A stretch of 12,253 nucleotides of DNA from JBBQBQ01 sp038317685 (lineage in GTDB: Bacteria > Desulfobacterota > Desulfuromonadia > Desulfuromonadales > DDH964): positions 1 to 12,253 of the forward strand of contig JBBQBQ010000093.1 of the NCBI GenBank assembly GCA_038317685.1, in the 5' to 3' direction. The position numbers and the translations under genes were made by a program. Positions 1-6,909 of this stretch are shown one piece after another (position 1 is the first letter of the stretch; every line of letters begins with the position of its first letter). Below the pieces are notes generated by a model. The model was given only the letters and a program-made list of their open reading frames with translations. It was not told the origin of the DNA and searched no databases.

Positions 1-517
1 CCTCATAGACGGATTCCCAGGCGGTCATCTTGTTGAACTTGCCCGAGTTGTAGAAAGCGGCGAATTTGGAATCTTTCTGCAGCGCCAGCATGCCGACGGA
101 GAGCATCACCATCGGATGGCTGTCGCGGGGCAGGGCGCGAATGGAATCCCAAACGTAGGAGGGGACGATCTGGCGAACTTTCCACTCAGCGACGACGGCG
201 TCGACCTGGGCTTTGGTCGGAACGTCGCCGGTTAGGAGGAAGTACCAGAAGGACTCGACGGTCGGGTAGTTGGAGCCGGCTGCCTTGGGGAGCGCCGCAA
301 AGGTTTCGGGGATGGTCTTGCCGCGGAAGCGGATCCCTTCCTGGGGGTCCAGGTAGGAGATGTCCGTCACCAGGCTGCGGATGTCGCGGGCCCCACCGAT
401 GCACTGATCGATGGTCACTTCGTCGATCTTGACCTTGCCGAATTCCTTGGTGAGTCTGGTAATGCGGGGGCGGAATTCCTCGATTTTCTTCTTCAACGTG
501 TCCTTCAGCATCGACAT
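1..517 (-). CDS. gltA: citrate synthase, eukaryote-like type (5' part, truncated by window edge)
   Basis: The first 172 residues are visible and the frame is open to the left edge. Citrate synthase condenses acetyl-CoA with oxaloacetate to citrate and opens the TCA cycle in the cytoplasm. The visible part aligns by eye with mitochondrial-type enzymes: the segment with YLDPQEGIRFRGKTIPE (about residues 55-71) matches the eukaryotic LDPDEGIRFRG region, and FWYFLLTGDVPT and SHPMVMLS match the following conserved blocks. Geobacteraceae are known to carry this eukaryote-like family. The catalytic His/His/Asp residues lie beyond the window. The ATG at 515-517 follows an AAAGGAG ribosome site (525-531) at 7 bases spacing; a second ATG two codons later is less well placed. 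It is divergent from dusB. The family is clear; the symbol follows Geobacter usage. Confidence 0.9.
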   Translation of the reverse strand, partial: MSMLKDTLKKKIEEFRPRITRLTKEFGKVKIDEVTIDQCIGGARDIRSLVTDISYLDPQEGIRFRGKTIPETFAALPKAAGSNYPTVESFWYFLLTGDVPTKAQVDAVVAEWKVRQIVPSYVWDSIRALPRDSHPMVMLSVGMLALQKDSKFAAFYNSGKFNKMTAWESVYE

Positions 518-722
518 ACTCTCTCTCCTTTGTGGAATAAAAGTGGTGAGCCCAAAGGGCCACCCGGCCAACGATCTACCTAACCATACCGACTCGGATC
601 GACAATGTTGCAACGGCCCGGAGACCAGGCCCATAACATCAGCGTTGGTTCAGAAGGGGAGGTAGTCCCCGAAAGCGGTGGGATTCAAACCTTGTCTGGT
701 TTCATTTTCCAAATATTGTTCT
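518..722 (-). promoter_or_regulatory. long structured 5' leader of citrate synthase (candidate)
   Basis: If transcription starts near 722, the mRNA has about 205 nt before the ATG. In it the minus strand can form: a 7-bp hairpin GGCCTGG/CCGGGCC with a 3-base loop (615-631), enclosed by CAAC/GTTG (611-614 with 644-647); two mutually exclusive hairpins that share one GGGG segment (667-670), pairing either with 656-660 or with 676-682; and an 8-bp hairpin just before the ribosome site (545-564). The layout recalls attenuators and riboswitches, but I recognise no known riboswitch consensus. The pairings are seen; the function is inference. Confidence 0.35.
536..564 (-). terminator. terminator-like hairpin before the citrate synthase ribosome site (possible attenuator)
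   Basis: On the minus strand GGTGGCCC (564-557), a 3-base loop and GGGC-T-CACC (553-545, one bulged T) form an 8-bp GC-rich stem, followed at once by ACTTTTATT (544-536). That resembles an intrinsic terminator with a weak U tract. It lies between promoter and start codon, so it would act as an attenuator rather than a gene end. The overlapping self-complementary pair GGCC-GGGT-GGCC (558-569) would compete with it. On the plus strand there is no T tract. Function is speculative. Confidence 0.3.
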
Positions 723-728
723 AGGAAC

Positions 729-757
729 TTTCTAACAATTCAAGGTGCACTTGTCAA
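729..757 (-). promoter_or_regulatory. sigma70-type promoter for citrate synthase
   Basis: Read on the minus strand, a perfect -35 TTGACA (757 to 752) is followed after exactly 17 bases by TAGAAA (734 to 729). This -10 matches 4 of 6 consensus positions and is preceded by TG-T, an extended -10 element. Transcription would start near 722, giving a citrate synthase leader of about 205 nt. This is the best promoter match found in the window. The -35 lies inside the palindrome ACTTGTCAAGT (749-759). Confidence 0.6.
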
Positions 758-779
758 GTTGATTTTTGTATACTGTATC
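746..779 (+). promoter_or_regulatory. weak candidate promoter for the dusB-ntrBC operon
   Basis: Two imperfect readings exist. One is TTGTCA (751-756, 5 of 6 to -35) with TGTATC (774-779, 3 of 6 to -10) at 17 bases. The other is TATACT (769-774, 5 of 6 to -10) with the poor -35 TGCACT (746-751) at 17 bases. Either would start transcription around 781-786, about 80 nt before dusB. TTGTCA sits in the palindrome that also contains the -35 of the opposing promoter, so the two promoters would overlap. No sigma54 (GG-N10-GC) site was seen here. Confidence 0.25.
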
Positions 780-861
780 CCTTACCCCCGGTTCCGAACC
801 CGGCAATTTTCCCTTTGTCTTATCGATTCATCGTGCTAGCATGCGTAAAATTTGTGCACTT

Positions 862-1842
862 ATGGAACCCATGATAATCGGTGGTCTGCAACTGAAGAAT
901 CGAATCATCCTGGCCCCCATGGCAGGAATCACCGATCTCCCCTACCGGAGCATCATGAAAGCCTTCGGCGCCGGCCTCGTCTTTACCGAGATGGTCAGTG
1001 CCAACGGTCTGATCCGATCGGGACGCCGCACCCGGGAATTGCTGCGCTCGAACTCCGCGGAGCAGCCCCTCGGCATCCAGTTGTTTGGCGACGACCCTGC
1101 GGTGTTGGCAGAGGCGGCCACCCAGGTTGCCGGCGACGGCGAGCTGCTCGATCTCAATCTCGGCTGCCCGGTCCCCAAAGTGGTGCGTTCGGGAGCGGGC
1201 AGTGCGCTGCTGCGCGATCCGGCCCGGGTCGGTCGGGTGGTGGCGGCAGTGCGCCGGGCCTGCACTCTGCCCTTGACAGTGAAAATCCGCTCCGGCTGGG
1301 ACACTGCCTCCGCCAATTTTCTGGAGGTGGCACGGATTGCCGTCGCCGAAGGCGCCGACGGCGTCACCCTGCATCCCCGGACCCGGTCTCAAGGTTTCGC
1401 CGGGAAGGCCGACTGGGAGCAGATCCGGCAGCTCAAGGAATCGCTTCGGGTCCCGGTCATCGGTAGCGGCGATATCTTCAGCGCCGAGGATGCCCTGGCG
1501 ATGCTGGCCGCCACCGGCTGCGACGGAGTGATGATTGGCCGCGGCGGCTACGGCAACCCCTGGTTGATCGACGCCATCCTGAAGCGTCTTGCCGGCCGGC
1601 AACCGGAGCCACCGACGGCGGCGGAACGTCTTCAGGTCGCACTGCAGCACTTGGACCTTTCCCTGGAAACCTTCGGCGAGGCCAAGACCGTCTGCGACAT
1701 GCGCAAGCACCTGTGCTGGTATTGCCGGGGGCTGAATGGCGCCGCCGCCTTCCGCAGCAGAGTCAATCAACTGGTGACAGTTGCCAAGATGCGAGCGGCA
1801 CTGGAGGAATTTTTCCTCTACGCCGAAGGGGAAGGGGATTGA
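862..1842 (+). CDS. dusB: tRNA-dihydrouridine synthase B (NifR3 family)
   Basis: 326 residues, close to the usual DusB length. This FMN enzyme reduces specific uridines of tRNA to dihydrouridine using NADPH. Visible signatures: N-terminal barrel strand with APMAGITDLPYRS (about 18-30), TEM, the catalytic-loop motif LNLGCPVPKVV with Cys102, Lys141 in LTVKIRSGW, His171 in TLHPRTRSQGF, a GSGDI phosphate-binding segment (201-205, where most relatives have NGDI) and MIGRGGYGNPW (224-234). The start is uncertain: ATG 862 fits the family N-terminus, ATG 841 and 871 are in frame, and none has a clear Shine-Dalgarno. The frame also stays open up to 766. It is the first gene of the operon, and its TGA overlaps the ntrB ATG by one base. 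The nifR3-ntrB-ntrC order is classical in proteobacteria. Confidence 0.93.
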   Translation: MEPMIIGGLQLKNRIILAPMAGITDLPYRSIMKAFGAGLVFTEMVSANGLIRSGRRTRELLRSNSAEQPLGIQLFGDDPAVLAEAATQVAGDGELLDLNLGCPVPKVVRSGAGSALLRDPARVGRVVAAVRRACTLPLTVKIRSGWDTASANFLEVARIAVAEGADGVTLHPRTRSQGFAGKADWEQIRQLKESLRVPVIGSGDIFSAEDALAMLAATGCDGVMIGRGGYGNPWLIDAILKRLAGRQPEPPTAAERLQVALQHLDLSLETFGEAKTVCDMRKHLCWYCRGLNGAAAFRSRVNQLVTVAKMRAALEEFFLYAEGEGD

Positions 1843-2942
1843 TGGCCCCGGTGCATGGTCAAGAGGATGTCCAGATTTACGCCCGGGTGGTCGACAACAT
1901 CGACCGGGGAGTCGTGGCTATCGACCGGGAGGGGCACATCGCCCTCTTCAATCCGGCCGCCCAGGTCTGTACCGGGCTTTCCGAGCGCCAGAGTCTCGGG
2001 CGGCATTACCAGGAACTCTTCTCGGGCCAGCAGGGGCTCATGGCCCTGATCGCCACGGCCATGAATGCCGGTCGCTCGATCTCCGACGACGAGAATATCC
2101 TGCTTTCTCGCCCTTCCGCCTCACCTTTGCCGATCAGCGCTTCCGTATCTCCCCTCTTCACCGCTGCCGGCGAGCAGGAGGGGGTGGTGCTGATCATCCG
2201 CGATCTCTCCCGGTTGCGGGAACTGGAAGAGGCGGTGCGGCGGGCCGACCGTTTGTCGATGCTCGGCACTCTGGCCGCCGGTCTCGCCCACGAAATCAAG
2301 AATCCTCTTGGCGGCATCAAGGGGGCGGCCCAACTGCTGGCGATGGAACTGGGGAGCGGCAGCCCGCTCCAGGAATATACCGGAGTCATGATCAAGGAGG
2401 TCGAACGGGTCAATGGCATCATTGAGGAGTTGATGGACTTGGCCCGGCCGCGGCCCCCGCAACTCTCGCCGGTCAATGTCGCCAAGATTCTTGGCGACAT
2501 CGTCCTCTTCCAGAAGGAAGCCCACCGCGGCAAGAAGATTGAGTTCACCCTCAACCTCGACCCGAGCATCCCTCCGATTCAGGGGGATGAGAACCTGCTG
2601 ACCCGGCTCTTTCTGAATCTGATCAAGAATGCCGCCGAGGCCATTGACAAAGAGGGTAGGGTCGAAATCGGCACCAAGGTGGCGAGTGATTATCACTTGC
2701 AGAACCTTGGAAAACGGCCGGTCTCACTGATTCAGGTCGAAATCCGCGACAATGGTCGAGGAATTCCCTCCGACCAGTTGGAAATGGTCTTCACCCCCTT
2801 CTACACCACCAAGAATCGCGGCAGCGGCCTGGGGCTGGCCACCTGTCAGAAGATCGTCGACAGCCATCGCGGGTTTCTCCATGTGGAGAGCCGCCCCGGT
2901 GAAGGGACCAGCTTTACCGTCTCTTTACCCCTGATCCGATGA
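1842..2942 (+). CDS. ntrB: nitrogen regulation sensor histidine kinase NtrB
   Basis: 366 residues with no signal peptide or membrane segment, so a cytoplasmic kinase/phosphatase like GlnL/NtrB (about 350 residues). In order: an N-terminal PAS-like domain (about 11-125, IDRGVVAIDREGHIALFNPAA), a HisKA domain with the phospho-acceptor in AGLAHEIKNPLGGIKGAAQLL (His150; this stretch is nearly diagnostic for NtrB), the N box LIKNAAEAID (Asn263), the G1 box DNGRG (303-307), VFTPFYTTK (316-324) and the G2 box GSGLGLA (327-333). In the known system NtrB phosphorylates or dephosphorylates NtrC under control of PII; no PII gene is in the window. The ATG at 1842 overlaps the dusB stop (TGATG) and follows the purine run GAAGGGG, which suggests translational coupling. 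Identity is strong, given ntrC downstream. Confidence 0.93.
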   Translation: MAPVHGQEDVQIYARVVDNIDRGVVAIDREGHIALFNPAAQVCTGLSERQSLGRHYQELFSGQQGLMALIATAMNAGRSISDDENILLSRPSASPLPISASVSPLFTAAGEQEGVVLIIRDLSRLRELEEAVRRADRLSMLGTLAAGLAHEIKNPLGGIKGAAQLLAMELGSGSPLQEYTGVMIKEVERVNGIIEELMDLARPRPPQLSPVNVAKILGDIVLFQKEAHRGKKIEFTLNLDPSIPPIQGDENLLTRLFLNLIKNAAEAIDKEGRVEIGTKVASDYHLQNLGKRPVSLIQVEIRDNGRGIPSDQLEMVFTPFYTTKNRGSGLGLATCQKIVDSHRGFLHVESRPGEGTSFTVSLPLIR

Positions 2943-2967
2943 AGGCAACGGACCCGCTGGGGACCAT

Positions 2968-2984
2968 TTTCCCGAATCGGGAAA
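2968..2984. repeat. 7-bp perfect inverted repeat in the ntrB-ntrC gap
   Basis: TTTCCCG (2968-2974), loop AAT, CGGGAAA (2978-2984). It is perfectly symmetric with a 3-base loop, in the 83-base gap between ntrB and ntrC. No T tract follows on either strand, so it is not a convincing terminator. It could be an mRNA stem that tunes the ntrB:ntrC ratio, a protein-binding site, or chance. Confidence 0.4.
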
Positions 2985-3005
2985 GGCCCTAAACCTTCTC
3001 CCCCT

Positions 3006-3017
3006 CTCACCTGTGAG
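3006..3017. repeat. inverted repeat CTCAC-CT-GTGAG in front of ntrC
   Basis: A perfect 5-bp inverted repeat ends 8 bases before the ntrC ATG (3026). Its right arm GTGAG supplies the only Shine-Dalgarno-like bases (GAG at 3015-3017), so if folded it would hide the weak ribosome site. Either translational control of ntrC or coincidence; a 5-bp stem with a 2-base loop is marginal as RNA. Confidence 0.3.
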
Positions 3018-3025
3018 CACCTGCC

Positions 3026-4459
<1,434 letters not shown>

Positions 4460-4491
4460 TACCGTTCCTGCCCGGGGGGGGACCGGCGAAA

Positions 4492-6909
4492 ATGCTCCGC
4501 CTCTTCAAAACAATTTCGCTCCAAAGCAAGCTGACCGCCATCATGCTGGTGACCAGCGGAGTTGTCTTATGCCTGGCGTCTGCCGCCTATATCGCCGCAG
4601 AGACCCTCTCCTTCCGTCAGAACCTGATCAACAAGACCGCCTCCCTGGCTGCAGTCATCGGTGCCAATAGTCATATTTCCGTAGGCGGGCGCAACCTGAT
4701 GCTCGCCGAAGGGACTCTTGCCTCCCTGGCGAAAGAACCCGAAATCCGCCGGGGACTCCTCTTCCGAGGCAATCTCAAACCCTTTGCTTTTTATTATCCC
4801 CATCTCCCCTCCGGCAGCGCCCCGGTGGTAGATGCCCCCATCGACCGGCAATTGATTGAGGCGGCCGCCGCCGGCAATCAGGACCTGTTCAGGTTTAACG
4901 CCCGAACCCTGGATTACGCCCATCCGATTCGTACCGACGGGATCTTCATCGGTCTGGTCTACCTTCAGTCGGATCTGAGCGGCCTGCACACTTGGCTGCT
5001 GCGCTTTCTGACCGGCACCCTGGTGGTCATGGGCTTCTCCTTCCTGGCCGCCTATCTGGTGGCGATTCGCCTTCAGTCCCTCATCTCCCAACCGATCTTG
5101 ACCCTGGTTGGTACCATGCGCGAAGTCTCCGACCGGCAGGACTTCTCCCTACGCGCCAAGCGAACGTCCACCGATGAGATCGGCACTCTCTTTGAGGGAT
5201 TCAACGAAATGCTCGCCTACATCGAGGAGCGGGACCAGGCTCTGCAGCGCCATCGGGTCGAACTCGAGGATCAGGTCAGCCTCCGGACCAGCGAACTGAG
5301 CTCCGCCAACCTTCAACTCGCCGGGACCGTTTCGGCTCTGGACCAGGCCAGGAAGGTTGCCGAGGAGGCAAGCGCCGCCAAATCCCAATTCCTGGCGAAT
5401 ATGAGCCACGAGATCCGCACGCCAATGATCGGTGTCCTCGGCATGGCCGAACAGTTGCTTGCCACCCGACTCGACGCCAATCAACTCGCCATGGCGCGCA
5501 CCGTTCACAATTCCGGGGAGGCCTTACTTGCCGTCCTCAATGACATCCTCGACCTGTCCAAAATCGACGCCGGGAAGATCGAACTGGAAAGAATACCCTT
5601 TGACTTGCAGGAGGTTCTGGATGATGTCCTTGGCCTCTTTGCCAAGAATGCCATTGACAAGGGACTGGAACTGGTGGGCCATATCGCCAGCAACTGCCCA
5701 ACCGCCCTTTTCGGCGACCCGACGCGGGTGCGGCAGATCCTCCTCAACCTGGTCGGCAACGCCATCAAATTCACCGACCGTGGGGAAATCGTGGTGCGTA
5801 TCGGCGTCCTGAGAGAGTCCTTCGACCGGGTGGTCATTGACTGTACCGTCAGCGATACCGGGATCGGCATCGATCCCAAGGTTCAGCATAGGATCTTCGA
5901 ATCCTTTGCGCAGGCCGACAATACCACCAGCCGTTTTTATGGCGGGACCGGTCTGGGCCTGACCATCGTCCAGCGCCTGGTAACCCTGCTCGGTGGCGAG
6001 GTCTGGGTATCGAGCAGTCCCGGCCAGGGAGCCCGCTTCGGCTTTTGCATCCCGCTCCAATGCCAGCCCAGGCCCTTTGCGCCCAATCTGGAGTTGAAGG
6101 GTCAGCGCACCTTGGTCTGGGACGATCACGGACCGACTCGGGAGATGCTTGTCGACCACCTCGGCGCCCTGGGAATGGAAGTCGCTGCGGCCACCAACAG
6201 CCGTCAGGCCTACCGTCTGTTGCAGATGGAGGGGCCAGTACCCCCCTTTTCGTTTGCCCTCTTCGACACCACCCTCGACCCCGACGAAGTCGAAGCTTTA
6301 GCCGGTCTCTCTGCCGCGGCAGCCCGGGCCGGCACCCGGTGCCTGTTTCTCCGCCCCCAGGGAAGCGATACGCCAACGGTATCCCGACCATTCTGGGAGA
6401 ATGGCGAAGTTCTCTACAAGCCCCTCAGGATGTCCCAATTGTCGATGGCCTTCTCGAAATCCCTGGAGAGTCGGGAGGAGGGTGTACCCGTTTCGGTTTT
6501 CCCCACCGGGCCTCGCGCGAGGACTTCCGACAGCGCCAATACCCCTGGCCCGCCACGCATCCTGGTTGCCGAGGACAATCCGACCACCCAGCGCCTGATC
6601 CAGCTCATCCTGGGGCAGGGTGGTTACCATCTGGAACTGGTCGCCAACGGCCTCGAAGCGGTCGACCGCGCTGGAGAGGAGTCCTTCGATCTGGTCCTCA
6701 TGGACTGCCAGATGCCGCTGGTCGATGGTTTCACCGCCACCCGCCGGATGCGCGCCCGGGGCGATCGGGTGCCGATCATCGCCCTGACCGCTCACGCCCA
6801 GAAGGAGGACGAGGAACGGTGTCTGGCCGCCGGAATGGATGATTACCTGTGCAAACCGTTTCGGCAGCAGCAATTGCAGGAGGTGGTCGACAAATGGCTG
6901 CAGCGCTGA
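4492..6909 (+). CDS. membrane-bound hybrid histidine kinase (CHASE8-like sensor, two receivers)
   Basis: 805 residues with BarA-like architecture. Membrane segment about 14-36; extracytoplasmic CHASE8-like domain about 37-167 (NSHISVGGRNLMLAEGTLASL with the following PEIRRGLLF block is typical); second membrane segment about 168-192; HAMP about 190-245; coiled coil about 245-295. The HisKA domain has His306 in MSHEIRTP, followed by MIG where most relatives have MNG. The ATPase domain has Asn423, DTGIGI (455-460) and GGTGLGL (484-490). The first receiver (about 538-655) keeps Asp544/Asp545, Asp592 and Lys643 but seems to lack the switch Thr/Ser. The second receiver (about 688-803) is intact: Glu694/Asp695, Asp738, Thr766, Lys788. 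There is no HPt or DNA-binding domain, so a partner is needed. It starts 32 bases after ntrC behind a G8 run (4474-4481) that may serve as ribosome site. The signal sensed is unknown. Confidence 0.88.
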   Translation: MLRLFKTISLQSKLTAIMLVTSGVVLCLASAAYIAAETLSFRQNLINKTASLAAVIGANSHISVGGRNLMLAEGTLASLAKEPEIRRGLLFRGNLKPFAFYYPHLPSGSAPVVDAPIDRQLIEAAAAGNQDLFRFNARTLDYAHPIRTDGIFIGLVYLQSDLSGLHTWLLRFLTGTLVVMGFSFLAAYLVAIRLQSLISQPILTLVGTMREVSDRQDFSLRAKRTSTDEIGTLFEGFNEMLAYIEERDQALQRHRVELEDQVSLRTSELSSANLQLAGTVSALDQARKVAEEASAAKSQFLANMSHEIRTPMIGVLGMAEQLLATRLDANQLAMARTVHNSGEALLAVLNDILDLSKIDAGKIELERIPFDLQEVLDDVLGLFAKNAIDKGLELVGHIASNCPTALFGDPTRVRQILLNLVGNAIKFTDRGEIVVRIGVLRESFDRVVIDCTVSDTGIGIDPKVQHRIFESFAQADNTTSRFYGGTGLGLTIVQRLVTLLGGEVWVSSSPGQGARFGFCIPLQCQPRPFAPNLELKGQRTLVWDDHGPTREMLVDHLGALGMEVAAATNSRQAYRLLQMEGPVPPFSFALFDTTLDPDEVEALAGLSAAAARAGTRCLFLRPQGSDTPTVSRPFWENGEVLYKPLRMSQLSMAFSKSLESREEGVPVSVFPTGPRARTSDSANTPGPPRILVAEDNPTTQRLIQLILGQGGYHLELVANGLEAVDRAGEESFDLVLMDCQMPLVDGFTATRRMRARGDRVPIIALTAHAQKEDEERCLAAGMDDYLCKPFRQQQLQEVVDKWLQR
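6878..6885 (+). promoter_or_regulatory. strong ribosome site that fixes the propeller gene start
   Basis: AGGAGGTG lies inside the last codons of the hybrid kinase gene, 8 bases before ATG 6894. It decides for this start over the in-frame ATG at 6849, which has no such site. It also implies translation re-initiation or coupling across the 16-base overlap. Confidence 0.75.

Larger units (their letters stand above)
518..861. other. 344-base divergent intergenic region, no gene seen
   Basis: No plausible protein-coding frame or tRNA is seen between citrate synthase and dusB. The dusB-proximal part (about 740-800) is noticeably more AT-rich than the surrounding genes. The region holds a leftward promoter (729-757), a possible rightward promoter (746-779), short palindromes (715-739 and 749-759) and, in the presumed citrate synthase leader, several inverted repeats (545-564, 611-647, 656-682). 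These are listed separately. The citrate synthase ribosome site is at 525-531. Confidence 0.7.

Noticed and set aside
677..691. tRNA T-arm look-alike on the minus strand (GGTTTGAATCCCACC)
   Set aside because: The bases that should form the T stem (CAAGG with CCCAC) do not pair, there is no CCA-type end and no cloverleaf upstream; at most a chance match or eroded remnant.
766..861. Longer dusB N-terminus starting at 766 or 841
   Set aside because: The added residues have no counterpart in the DusB family, and 766 overlaps the candidate promoter; 841 remains possible but is less likely than 862.
1328..1340. sigma54-like element TGGCAC...TTGC
   Set aside because: The GG to GC distance is 8 bases instead of the required 10, and the site lies inside the dusB coding sequence.
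6849..6893. Propeller gene start at the upstream ATG 6849
   Set aside because: It lacks a ribosome site, whereas ATG 6894 has AGGAGGTG at 8 bases and gives a normal membrane-anchor N-terminus.
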